From: Patescibacteria group bacterium UBA4664
Lineage (GTDB): Bacteria > Patescibacteriota > Saccharimonadia > CAILAD01 > BJGX01
Direction of reading: 5' to 3'
DNA: 34,142 nt
Assembly (NCBI GenBank): GCA_943354915.1
Contig: CALRDO010000003.1
Span: forward strand, 1 to 34,142
Shown: piece by piece, positions 1 to 9,041 of the stretch
Numbering within the stretch: the first letter of the stretch is position 1
How the letters are laid out: the number at the start of each line of letters is the position of its first letter
The notes under the pieces: model-generated
Seen by the model: the letters and a program-made list of their open reading frames with translations, nothing else
The model's database searches: none
What the model was told of the DNA's origin: nothing
Program-made: the position numbers and the translations under genes

Positions 1-22
1 ATATTTTTGACTTCTCTGGCAT
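1..22 (-). CDS. N-terminus of a CDS running off the left edge (MPEKSKI...)
   Basis: Minus-strand ATG at 22..20 preceded by a strong SD AAGGAGGG (plus ccctcctt 32-39) with 9-nt spacing; only about 7 codons visible. Confidence 0.6.
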
Positions 23-314
23 CGGTACTTACCCTCCTTGTTTATTTTTTGATGTATGTACCTATCATACTATAGGCATAATTGGTTTGTAAATAGTGTT
101 TGGCATACTTTTTTTGACACTACCTGTAGCGTAGCGCAATATCAGGGTAGCGCTAGGTTTGGTGGTGTTTTTATCAGATAATACGAACAATATACACACA
201 AACAGTTGATTAGGCTTATGTATAGGCCAAATATAGCTTGCCTGTAGCAATAACTAGTGGCACTTTTGGCAATATTAGTTGCCCTTTAATAAGCATAGGC
301 GTTACAATAAGTAG

Positions 315-1010
315 ATGAAAAATAACCAACCCGAGCCTCTATCAGTTGAGGCAATTCAAGAGGCCTGCCAGCTTAAGCATGATGACGAAACAAGCGAACG
401 CGTCTGCCGGATTAATGAAGAAATTACCCAGGGGTTAGAGCTAATCAGCCATTATCCTAAAAAAGTTACTTTTTTTGGGTCAGCTAGGTTTAAGGAGGAT
501 CACCCAGAATATCAAAAGGCTCGCAATCTGGCTAAGCGCCTAGTGAGCGAGCTAGATTATACTATCGTAACAGGTGGAGCTGGCGGGATCATGGAAGCGG
601 CCAACCGTGGAGCCAAGGAAGCTGGGGGGAATTCTCTGGGCCTCAATATCAAGCTCCCTACAGAACAGACTATCAACCCCTTTGTAACTCAGGCGATTCC
701 CTTCCGCTACTTCTTTACGCGCAAAGTTATCCTAAGCTTTGCCTCCAGAATGTATATATACTTCCCCGGCGGCTTTGGCACCATGGACGAGTTTTATGAA
801 ATCTTGACGCTGGTTCAGACCGGTAAAATTCATAAGGTACCGATTGTCTGTGTTGGGGCTTACTTCTGGGAAACTCTTAATAAAAACATGCACCATGGGC
901 TGATGATACCAACTGATACCATCGACGAAACAGATATGGGCCTCTACACTATTACCGATAGCGAAGATACTATTATGGAAATCGCCCGTAGCGCCCAAGC
1001 CCGCAAATAG
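315..1010 (+). CDS. LOG family protein (Rossmann-fold nucleotide-binding, TIGR00730-like, 'lysine decarboxylase' family)
   Basis: TVTGGAGGIMEAANRGA and PGGFGTMDEFYEILT motifs typical of the LOG/YgdH family. Confidence 0.9.
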   Translation: MKNNQPEPLSVEAIQEACQLKHDDETSERVCRINEEITQGLELISHYPKKVTFFGSARFKEDHPEYQKARNLAKRLVSELDYTIVTGGAGGIMEAANRGAKEAGGNSLGLNIKLPTEQTINPFVTQAIPFRYFFTRKVILSFASRMYIYFPGGFGTMDEFYEILTLVQTGKIHKVPIVCVGAYFWETLNKNMHHGLMIPTDTIDETDMGLYTITDSEDTIMEIARSAQARK

Positions 1011-1078
1011 TTATTGGCAAAACTCGCCTGATGGCTATAATAGCTAATACTAGATAACTAATACATTAAGGAGAAATA

Positions 1079-1459
1079 GTGGACGATAAAACCCCTCTTC
1101 AGGCCATCCATCGGCTGATGCCAGAAATAGCCCAGTCAAAAGAAAAAATTAAAACAATCCGGGAGCAACTCAAGGACGTCTTGGAGAGCAACGATGAGTA
1201 CCAAAAACTTGAAGAAGAAATTAAGGAGCTATCGGCTAAGCGAATGGAGGCCAAAAAACTATTGTTATCTGACAAGGATTTTCAGAAGATTAATGCCGAG
1301 CTAGACGACGAAAAACTTAAAAATAAAGACCTCCAGGAGATACTTAGCCACTACCTTGTAACTTACTATAACGAAACGCAAAAAACGGAACTAACCGATG
1401 AAACTGGCGAAACAAGACAGCTGCTACTATCGGCCAAGCTTGGCAAGGCTATAGCCTAA
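1079..1459 (+). CDS. Hypothetical coiled-coil protein
   Basis: ORF with GTG start, SD AAGGAG upstream, charged heptad-like composition. Confidence 0.65.
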   Translation: MDDKTPLQAIHRLMPEIAQSKEKIKTIREQLKDVLESNDEYQKLEEEIKELSAKRMEAKKLLLSDKDFQKINAELDDEKLKNKDLQEILSHYLVTYYNETQKTELTDETGETRQLLLSAKLGKAIA

Positions 1460-1506
1460 CTACTAGGTTTGACCGAGATAGGCTTTTATGCTACTATTAC
1501 CAGGTT

Positions 1507-1857
1507 ATGAAATCTAGTATTCACCCTGAATTAAAAGCTACAAAGGTCAACTGCCTCGGTTGTGGAACTGCCTTTGAAAGCACATCTACGGTTGACCAAA
1601 TTACCGTTGATGTCTGCAGCCTATGCCATCCATTTTATACCGGCAAACAAAAACTAGTTGATACAGCTGGTCGAGTTGATAAATTCAGAACACGAACCGA
1701 GGCTGCAAAATCTCAAAAGCAAGCCCTAGGTAAGAAAGCTATTAAGGCTAGTAAGCGTCAAGCCGCTAAGATTGCTAAATCTCAAAATAAATTGGAGCCA
1801 ATAAAGCCAGCTAAAAAAATATCTAAAACCCCACAAGTTCAAGTCAAGGAACAATAA
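1507..1857 (+). CDS. rpmE: 50S ribosomal protein bL31 with Lys/Ala-rich C-terminal extension
   Basis: N-terminus [28 protein letters not shown]...[26 protein letters not shown] is classical bL31 with Cys pairs. Confidence 0.93.
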   Translation: MKSSIHPELKATKVNCLGCGTAFESTSTVDQITVDVCSLCHPFYTGKQKLVDTAGRVDKFRTRTEAAKSQKQALGKKAIKASKRQAAKIAKSQNKLEPIKPAKKISKTPQVQVKEQ

Positions 1858-1904
1858 ACTAACCTTAAGTACCATAATGCCCTATAATTAGGGTATTATT
1901 TATT

Positions 1905-2972
1905 ATGAAACTGATTAACCCCACCGCCATCAAGAATATCCAAGACGAGCTGTCCGATATAGCCAGCCAGCTTAGTGATGCCACCATTTATGCTAGCCCA
2001 CGGTCCGCTAAGCTCATTAATAGACAGCGCGAGCTCTCGGAAAAGTTAGAACTCTTTCAGAAAGTTGCTGCCGCTGAAGACGACCTAGAAACAGCCAGAC
2101 TAATGCAAGGTGACCCTACAACAAAGGAGTTCGCAACAGAAGAAATTATTAAACTTAAAACGCTCCTAGAACAGCTAGAAGGTAGTGTCAGGCTTGCTCT
2201 TATCCCAACTGATCCTGCTGATCAAAAAAATGCCATTATTGAAATCCGAGCAGGGGCAGGTGGCGACGAGAGTAGTATCTTTGCTGGCGACTTACTTAGA
2301 ATGTATGCGCGCTATTGTGAAGACCACGGACTGAGCTTAAGTTTGCTTAGTGAAAATATTAACCCTGTTGGTGGTTATAAAGAAGTTATTGCCCAAATCC
2401 AAGGCAATGATGCTTATGGTACGTTCAAGTATGAATCTGGCGTGCACCGGGTCCAGAGGGTGCCAGCTACGGAAAGTGCTGGGCGTATCCATACTAGTAC
2501 GGCAACTGTCGCTGTCTTGCCAGAGGCTGAGGAGCATGACGTCCAGATTAATCAAAATGAACTGCGCATTGATGTTTTCCGTAGCTCCGGCAATGGCGGA
2601 CAGAGTGTTAATACCACCGATAGTGCCGTTAGAATTACTCACCTGCCAAGTGGGATTGTAGTCACCTGCCAAGACGAGAAATCGCAACTAAAAAATAAAC
2701 TTAAGGCCATGAGTGTCTTGCGCTCTCGCTTACTTGATGTCCAAACACAGCAAAAGTCCAAGGAACTAGGCGACCAGCGCCGAGGACAGATTGGGACTGG
2801 AGATAGAAGCGAAAAGATACGTACATATAACTTCCCCCAAGACCGCATCACCGACCATCGCATTGGCTATACCACGCATAATTTAAATAAAGTTATGGAT
2901 GGTGATATAGATAACATTATCTCAGCCCTAAAAACCGCAGCGACTGAAAAAATACTCCACGAGCAACTATGA
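1905..2972 (+). CDS. prfA: Peptide chain release factor 1
   Basis: [23 protein letters not shown] (GGQ motif) and [27 protein letters not shown]. Confidence 0.97.
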   Translation: MKLINPTAIKNIQDELSDIASQLSDATIYASPRSAKLINRQRELSEKLELFQKVAAAEDDLETARLMQGDPTTKEFATEEIIKLKTLLEQLEGSVRLALIPTDPADQKNAIIEIRAGAGGDESSIFAGDLLRMYARYCEDHGLSLSLLSENINPVGGYKEVIAQIQGNDAYGTFKYESGVHRVQRVPATESAGRIHTSTATVAVLPEAEEHDVQINQNELRIDVFRSSGNGGQSVNTTDSAVRITHLPSGIVVTCQDEKSQLKNKLKAMSVLRSRLLDVQTQQKSKELGDQRRGQIGTGDRSEKIRTYNFPQDRITDHRIGYTTHNLNKVMDGDIDNIISALKTAATEKILHEQL

Positions 2973-3790
2973 ATGTCCACGAGCTAGCTAGATTGGGGCA
3001 AAAAAAATTAACTAAGGTCGGGATCAATAGTGCCCAATTAGACTCGGAAATTTTATTGTCTTGGAGCCTCAGTAAAACTCGCGAATGGCTGATTGCCCAT
3101 AGCCTAGATGAGCTGACCCAAAGCCAAGCTAATTTATTTAATAGTCTCATTGCGAGAAGACTGGAGCATCAGCCGATTTGCTATATTACCAATAGGATAG
3201 AATTTTATGGCCTTGATTTTTATGTTGATAATAGAGTCCTGTGCCCTCGCGCCGAAACCGAATTAATTGTTGAGCAAGCAATCAAACGAGCTCCGCTTAA
3301 CTCTAGCTTGATTGATTTAGGGACTGGTAGTGGAGCTATTGCTATTGCTATTGCCTACCACCGCAAAGACCTAACCATCACAGCAACAGAGATAGCTAGT
3401 AAGGCCCTCGTTGTAGCCAAGCGTAATGCCGAGTATATTTTAGGAAAGAATAATAATATCAAATTTATAAAATCTAACATCTGGGATGATATCAATGGCA
3501 AATTTGATACTATTGTTACCAATCTCCCCTATGTGTCTACAAGCTACACCCCCAATATGGAGCCAGAAGTTAAAAAAGAGCCAGCTATTGCCATTTTTGG
3601 TGGAGGTAAGGATGGCTTAAGTTTATATCGTAAATTTTACGATGGGATGCCGAGCCATACCAATCCCAAAACCATTGTGTTCCACGAATCTGACCCCTGG
3701 CAACATGATAAATTAAAAAAACTAGCCAATCAGGCTAGTTTATCATTACTATTTGAGGACTATTTAATACTTGGCTTTTTAAAAAAATAA
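2969..3790 (+). CDS. prmC: Release factor glutamine methyltransferase
   Basis: [16 protein letters not shown] and TNLPYV (NPPY-like) motifs; ATGA overlap with prfA. Confidence 0.92.
   Translation: MNVHELARLGQKKLTKVGINSAQLDSEILLSWSLSKTREWLIAHSLDELTQSQANLFNSLIARRLEHQPICYITNRIEFYGLDFYVDNRVLCPRAETELIVEQAIKRAPLNSSLIDLGTGSGAIAIAIAYHRKDLTITATEIASKALVVAKRNAEYILGKNNNIKFIKSNIWDDINGKFDTIVTNLPYVSTSYTPNMEPEVKKEPAIAIFGGGKDGLSLYRKFYDGMPSHTNPKTIVFHESDPWQHDKLKKLANQASLSLLFEDYLILGFLKK
3719..3741 (-). terminator. Rho-independent terminator for the minus-strand LCP/membrane-protein operon, inside prmC
   Basis: Minus strand: AAACTAGCC-TGATT-GGCTAGTTT followed by TTTTAATT; perfect 9-bp stem plus T-tract, 70 nt past the stop at 3811. 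Confidence 0.75.
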
Positions 3791-3810
3791 AATATTAAAC
3801 TAGCTAGATC

Positions 3811-4620
3811 CTAACCAGTACCTGTCCAGCGGTTCATGAATATTAAAAGTACAAAAACTATAACCGTAACGGCTAAGTATTCAATGGTAATGCTCTTTTT
3901 TAGAGTGCGTTGCTTATAATGGTAGTAGATACCCCCCCAGCCGTAGGCCAGAGCTGTGATAATAGCACTGTACTGCGACAAAATAAGTGGTACGCTAGGT
4001 AGCTGATATAATACCGTCCACCGCGATGCTATCCAGAAAATCTGGACGGCCACAAAGCCCCAAAGGGCAGCGAGTATTTGGGGTTTATTGGTAAAATCAA
4101 GCAACCACCACAGGGCTATTAGAAAATTAATAATCCATAATATTAACATCACTAAAGCAGCCGGCCAATGCCAGTAGACTACAGTCAGGCTGGCCAGAGA
4201 GCTACTAACCAGAATAAATAAAAGAGTCAGGATATTATCCAATAGCAAATTAGGCTGAGGCTGTGTTTCTAGGTAGCATATCACTCCGTAAACTGCAGAT
4301 GATACTGCGACGGATAGGATAAACAACAAAGGCGACGTTTTGCCGATGATATATACGCTATAAATATAAAACAAGCTAATAGCTATCCATAGCATTGGTC
4401 GCAGTGACTTTGTGATAATTGTGCTAAACTTATTAGTTACAATCAGGCGCCGGAATAAAATATAGTTGAGTATTAGTCCAGCTGGAATCATTAAAAGTGG
4501 CGAGGGTGTGTAATATAAAATGGCAATTGCACAGGCCGCAATGAGTACACAGATAATAGCTATCAGGCGTTGGCCCTGAGTAAATAAATTAAGCCTTTTA
4601 ATCGCTGTTTTTAAATTCAT
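3811..4620 (-). CDS. Hypothetical polytopic membrane protein
   Basis: 269-aa ORF with multiple hydrophobic segments; overlaps the 3' end of the LCP gene. Confidence 0.8.
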   Translation of the reverse strand: MNLKTAIKRLNLFTQGQRLIAIICVLIAACAIAILYYTPSPLLMIPAGLILNYILFRRLIVTNKFSTIITKSLRPMLWIAISLFYIYSVYIIGKTSPLLFILSVAVSSAVYGVICYLETQPQPNLLLDNILTLLFILVSSSLASLTVVYWHWPAALVMLILWIINFLIALWWLLDFTNKPQILAALWGFVAVQIFWIASRWTVLYQLPSVPLILSQYSAIITALAYGWGGIYYHYKQRTLKKSITIEYLAVTVIVFVLLIFMNRWTGTG

Positions 4621-5992
4621 AGTCTGCTCCTAATATAATTACTATCTCGGCTTGAGAACCAGCGGGGCGATTCTGCTTGCTAACCTCAACACCTAGCCTA
4701 TTGCTTAAATACTTGGCGGTGTAGGGTTTGTCGCCATTGGTATAGTCAATGAGCTGAGTTTTACTCTCGCCGCTAGCAATAATAGCTGGAGTCTTTATAA
4801 CATTATAGCCCAATGATTGCAACACAATTGATAGGGCATAGGCGTATCCAAGCTTATCCCCGCCAGCAATAATTTCAACTTTTGCCGACTCACTCTTAAT
4901 ATAGCCGTCTATCAATAAGCTCTTGATGTACGACTGGATTGACCTATAATTACCAACGCCATCAGTCGGTATTACTACGCTAACATCACCAACATTACTA
5001 TTTTTTACTAACCCTTGAAACTCGTTTTCTAGAACCGTATTGACTATGGCATTAGCATCTACTCTGCGGCCAATAGCAATTAAACGCTTCATTTCCTCTA
5101 GGCTAATATCAGTCGATAAATGATTGCCAACAATAGTAAGCAAGTCATTAACTTTAGCGGGGTTTAAAATGTTATCCAGTTGCAAGGCCTTGTCGCGCAT
5201 TGCCACCAAAACTACTTGTTGTCTTAGAGCCCTACCATAATCATCGCCGCAACTCCCCTTACGGCAACGTGTAAATTTGAGAGCTAGAGCGCCATCCATG
5301 TGGTGGTAGCCAGCCTTAAGATTGAACCCGCAGGTGTAAGCGCCATTTCTATCACATGGATAATCTGGGTCACTTAGATTGCTGGGATTATAAACATCAA
5401 CACCGCCAATGGCATCAACAGATTTTTTGAGACCTGTAAAATCAACTTTTAAAAAGTAATGGACCGGTACACCTAAAACCTGACTCACCGTTTGCTTAAT
5501 AACCTCTGCACCAGAATCCTCCTTCTGCTGTTCGGCGAAAACATAAGCAGCATTTATTTTACTCCACCAAAAACCTGGAATTTTAACATACAAATCCCTT
5601 GGCACACTAATTAGTGCCACATCATTGGTTTTTGGATCAATACTGGCAAGTAGAATTGTGTCAGTCAAATCCTCTCCCGCATGCCCAGTATCGCCTGTGC
5701 CTAAAAGTAAAATATTAACACGCCCCTCACCTTCACCTTTTAGCTGGTTTAAGTCTAAATCACCCTTAAGACCTACGGCGCCAGCGCCGTTGTGACTTTT
5801 AATAACCTTACTAAGCGTCGCAATTGTTTTAAGGCCAAAAGCACCAGCTAATAATATTGCCATAGCAAATATCACCAGGAACACTCTGATACCCCAGTGT
5901 TTTTTTAGATTTTTCTTTTTTAGGCTAGTGGTAGGCGGGACCTCAGGAGAACTATCAGTATCTCTAGCTTTCGGCCTCTTAAATAGTTGCAT
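4598..5992 (-). CDS. LytR-CpsA-Psr (LCP) family protein with C-terminal LytR_C-like domain
   Basis: N-terminal TM; VNILLLGTGDTGHAGEDLTDTILLASIDPKTNDVALISVPRDLYVKIPG; GGVDVYN; ALKFTRCRKG...DYGRALRQQ. Confidence 0.93.
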   Translation of the reverse strand: MQLFKRPKARDTDSSPEVPPTTSLKKKNLKKHWGIRVFLVIFAMAILLAGAFGLKTIATLSKVIKSHNGAGAVGLKGDLDLNQLKGEGEGRVNILLLGTGDTGHAGEDLTDTILLASIDPKTNDVALISVPRDLYVKIPGFWWSKINAAYVFAEQQKEDSGAEVIKQTVSQVLGVPVHYFLKVDFTGLKKSVDAIGGVDVYNPSNLSDPDYPCDRNGAYTCGFNLKAGYHHMDGALALKFTRCRKGSCGDDYGRALRQQVVLVAMRDKALQLDNILNPAKVNDLLTIVGNHLSTDISLEEMKRLIAIGRRVDANAIVNTVLENEFQGLVKNSNVGDVSVVIPTDGVGNYRSIQSYIKSLLIDGYIKSESAKVEIIAGGDKLGYAYALSIVLQSLGYNVIKTPAIIASGESKTQLIDYTNGDKPYTAKYLSNRLGVEVSKQNRPAGSQAEIVIILGADYEFKNSD

Positions 5993-6081
5993 ACTGTTTC
6001 TATTATAGATGATTAAGCCTTAGCAATAAACACTTATGCATGTTCTAGAATATTGCTACTTAGCTGTTATAATTAGTTATA

Positions 6082-6888
6082 ATGGACAACAAAGAAGAAA
6101 CAGCTGATGTTCACGCTAGACGAGACGATTCAGAACTGCTACAGCCAGGCACTGATATTAAGCCGGGAGCCTACCCTAATCCCAGCGAGGCCGAAGGCAG
6201 CTCTACGGTAGGTACAGGCAATATTGAGGCCGACGTTAAGGACTTTAATAATTTTGTAACCCTCCAAGATGAGTCTGCAGTTGAAGAAAAGCCAAAACAC
6301 AGTCTGCTGCATATTATTTGGGAAATTGTAAAAACCCTAATCATTGCTGCCATTGTTGTAATATTTATCAATACTTTCGTATTTCAAGCCTACTACGTAG
6401 ACGGAGGCAGTATGAACCCAGATTTTATTAATGGAGACTACCTGCTAGTTGATAAAATAAAAACCTCACTTAAGAATATTAATGGGTTTTTTGGCAATAA
6501 GAGTGGCCTAAAAATTAACCGTGGCGATGTCCTAGTCTTCAGGCCTCCTGGCAATACAGAAATCTTTTATATTAAGAGAGTCATCGGCCTCCCTGGTGAT
6601 AGAATAACCTTGAAAGATGGTGTCTTTACAATCTATAACCAAGAGCACCCCAAGGGGCTAGTATTAAAGGAGGCTTATGTTGACCCGAGCTATAAGGCCG
6701 AGGGAGAAGTTGATGAGGTTATTGAAGCTAATAATGTCTTTGTAGTTGGGGATAACCGCTCGCCTGGCGCCAGTTATGATTCTAGAAGCTGGGGACAACT
6801 GCCTCAGGCCAATATCATTGGCAACGCCTTCTTTAGGGTTATGCCACTAAATGATGCTGGTTTTATTCAGCAGCCCAGCTACAATTAA
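6082..6888 (+). CDS. lepB: Signal peptidase I
   Basis: TM followed by YYVDGGSMNPDFINGDYLLVDK, GDVLVFRPPG..IKRVIGLPGD, VFVVGDNRSPGASYDSRSWGQL. Confidence 0.95.
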   Translation: MDNKEETADVHARRDDSELLQPGTDIKPGAYPNPSEAEGSSTVGTGNIEADVKDFNNFVTLQDESAVEEKPKHSLLHIIWEIVKTLIIAAIVVIFINTFVFQAYYVDGGSMNPDFINGDYLLVDKIKTSLKNINGFFGNKSGLKINRGDVLVFRPPGNTEIFYIKRVIGLPGDRITLKDGVFTIYNQEHPKGLVLKEAYVDPSYKAEGEVDEVIEANNVFVVGDNRSPGASYDSRSWGQLPQANIIGNAFFRVMPLNDAGFIQQPSYN

Positions 6889-6897
6889 TACTGATAA

Positions 6898-7791
6898 TTA
6901 ATCTTCGCCTCGTATCTGGTTGGCGATTCTAGTTAGTTCTTCTTCGGAGTAGTACTCTATTATCAGCCTCCCCCCATTGGCTTTCTTCTGCACCTTAACC
7001 TTAGTGCCTAGCGCCTTGCCGATACTATCCGTTAAAGCATTAAATTCAGTGCGCATAGTAACTGCGTGGGCTGGCTTATGAGCTCCATCGCTTGATTTAA
7101 AGCGACGAGTCAGTTCCTCTGCCTCCCGAACCGTTAGCTTAGATTTAATAATAGTCTCTAGCAGTTGTGTTTGATCTGCCTGATCATCTAAGGAAAGAAT
7201 GGCCCTGGCATGACCCTCCGAGATAGTACCCTTCTGCAGTGCCAATTTAGCTTGGTGCGGCAAGTTAAGTAGCCTCACAGAATTAGAAACGGTTGAAGGG
7301 CCCTTGCCGACCCGCTTAGCTATTGCATCGTGAGTTAAATTAAACTGATCAATAAGCTTGGTATAAGCGATTGCCACCTCAAGAGGGGTAAGATCGGCGC
7401 GCTGGATATTCTCAATCACAGCTAATTCTAATTGCTGTTGTTGAGAGAAAGTGCGGACAATTGATGGGATCGATGCTAAGCCGAGTTTTTTTACAGCCCT
7501 AAGCCTGCGCTCTCCAGCAACTAACTGGTACTTGCCTTGCTTAGTCTTAATAACAATAATAGGCTGTAACACTCCATGGAGCTTAATGCTGCTGGCTAAC
7601 TCCTGTAACTGCGAGCTAGAGAATTCTGTTCTGGGCTGATGTGGATTGGGGGATATATCGGCAGGGTTTAGCCTTGCTATCATGCTCCCGTCAATCTTCA
7701 GCTCTGGTGGCAAACTATCTGCTATAAAATCATCAATATCCGTCGGTATTAAAGCATCAAGCCCCCGACCTAATCTACTTTTTGAACTCAT
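6898..7791 (-). CDS. parB: Chromosome partitioning protein ParB
   Basis: RLGRGLDALIP, ISPNPHQPRTEF, GERRLRAVKKLGLASIP, HTH IAKRVGKGPSTVSNSVRLLNLP. Confidence 0.96.
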   Translation of the reverse strand: MSSKSRLGRGLDALIPTDIDDFIADSLPPELKIDGSMIARLNPADISPNPHQPRTEFSSSQLQELASSIKLHGVLQPIIVIKTKQGKYQLVAGERRLRAVKKLGLASIPSIVRTFSQQQQLELAVIENIQRADLTPLEVAIAYTKLIDQFNLTHDAIAKRVGKGPSTVSNSVRLLNLPHQAKLALQKGTISEGHARAILSLDDQADQTQLLETIIKSKLTVREAEELTRRFKSSDGAHKPAHAVTMRTEFNALTDSIGKALGTKVKVQKKANGGRLIIEYYSEEELTRIANQIRGED

Positions 7792-8558
7792 ATTGCTAAC
7801 CTCTTTTCTACTTCTCGAGCTAATTTCTTGTAAGCCTGCGCTCCTTTAGAAAACCTATCGTACTCAAAGATTGGTTTGCCGTGGCTTGGAGCTTCAGCTA
7901 ATCGTATATTGCGCGGTATAATAGTGTCAAATATTTTAGCTGGAAAATGTTTTTTGAGCTCCACTAGCACCTGCTCGCCAAGAGTTGTCCTGCGATTATG
8001 CATAGTTACAACGAGACCTAATAATTCTAGGGTTTGATTCAAGCTAACCCTAACGCGTTTAATTGTTTCTAGTAATTCCGAAAGCCCCTCTAGGGCATAG
8101 TACTCACTCTGGACTGGAATTAAAATAGATTTACTAGCTACAAAGGCGTTGATTGTTAAAAGGCCGAGTGATGGCGGGCAATCTATGATAATTACTTCAT
8201 ACTCTAGCTGTGCCAGAGAGTTTTTAAGAATTTTTTCTCTACCTTGGGTGGCAGAGATCTCAACTTCTGCAGCTGCTAGTTCTGGCTTAGATGGCAAGAT
8301 ATCCAAATTATCTACCTTGGTTTTTACAATCACATCCAGAGCTGAAGTCTTATCAACCATCACATTATAAATACTCAATTTAAGTTTATGCTTATCAAGA
8401 GCTAGACCGCTCGTAGAGTTGCCTTGGGGGTCCAAATCAACTAAAAGTACCTTATGCCCAAATTTTGCCAAATAAGCAGCAAGGCTAATAGCTGTAGTGG
8501 TTTTTCCGACGCCACCTTTTTGATTAGCAACTGACATAATTTTGCTGACATCTGACAT
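7788..8558 (-). CDS. parA: Chromosome partitioning ATPase ParA (Soj family)
   Basis: ANQKGGVGKTTTAISLAAYLA deviant Walker A; VLLVDLDPQGNSTSGL; IIIDCPPSLGLLTINA. Confidence 0.97.
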   Translation of the reverse strand: MSDVSKIMSVANQKGGVGKTTTAISLAAYLAKFGHKVLLVDLDPQGNSTSGLALDKHKLKLSIYNVMVDKTSALDVIVKTKVDNLDILPSKPELAAAEVEISATQGREKILKNSLAQLEYEVIIIDCPPSLGLLTINAFVASKSILIPVQSEYYALEGLSELLETIKRVRVSLNQTLELLGLVVTMHNRRTTLGEQVLVELKKHFPAKIFDTIIPRNIRLAEAPSHGKPIFEYDRFSKGAQAYKKLAREVEKRLAI

Positions 8559-8598
8559 ACTAACTAATTATAGCAAGCTTTCATGATTTAACAGAGGG

Positions 8599-8628
8599 TT
8601 TACAGGGTAGATACTTTCGTGCTATAAT
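8599..8628 (+). promoter_or_regulatory. Sigma70-like promoter of rplU (TTTACA-N18-TATAAT)
   Basis: TTTACA 8599-8604, 18-nt spacer, TATAAT 8623-8628. Confidence 0.75.
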
Positions 8629-8670
8629 TTTTAATTGTCTAAAAACCAACCAAAGAAAGGAAAACTAGCA

Positions 8671-8982
8671 GTGATAGCGGTAATAGAATCAGGCTCAAAG
8701 CAATATATGGTAGAAAAAGGTCATCAAATCAAGACCGAATTATTACATTCCGATCAAGATGAAGTTGAATTTAGTCCTCTAATTATTATCGATGGGGATA
8801 ATATTCAAATTGGCAAACCAAAGCTTGAGGGAGCTACGGTAAAAGCCAAAATTATATCAGCAGACATCAAAGCCGATAAAGTTAAGATCCTAAAATATAA
8901 AGCAAAGAAGCGACAGAAAACACTAACTGGCCACAGACAGCGCCACACGATACTAGAAATCACGGCCATAAAAATAAAATAG
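8671..8982 (+). CDS. rplU: 50S ribosomal protein bL21 (start moved to GTG 8671)
   Basis: MIAVIESGSKQYMVEKGHQIKTE...; AAAGGA SD before GTG 8671; the ORF-track TTG at 8635 coincides with the predicted transcription start. Confidence 0.93.
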   Translation: MIAVIESGSKQYMVEKGHQIKTELLHSDQDEVEFSPLIIIDGDNIQIGKPKLEGATVKAKIISADIKADKVKILKYKAKKRQKTLTGHRQRHTILEITAIKIK

Positions 8983-8995
8983 TAAATTAATTTTT

Positions 8996-9041
8996 AAACA
9001 CCTTTGAGAGATTTTTAATCAAAATAAAAAGGTGTTTTTTT
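8996..9041 (+). terminator. Rho-independent terminator between rplU and the convergent hydrolase gene
   Basis: AAACACCTTT (8996-9005) pairs with AAAGGTGTTT (9028-9037), followed by T-tract. Confidence 0.85.

Noticed and set aside
65-250. 61-aa minus-strand ORF
   Set aside because: No SD, no recognised domain, lies in the intergenic/promoter region with inverted repeats (ACCTgtAGCG...CGCTAGGT); likely spurious
2337-2687. Overlapping ORFs on both strands within prfA
   Set aside because: Shadow ORFs of the prfA coding frame
6845-6887. Possible terminator GCTGG...CCAGC at the lepB 3' end
   Set aside because: Only a 5-bp stem with a long loop and no T-tract on either strand
6898-8558. parS site near parAB
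   Set aside because: Looked for the TGTTTCACGTGAAACA-like palindrome and saw none in the window
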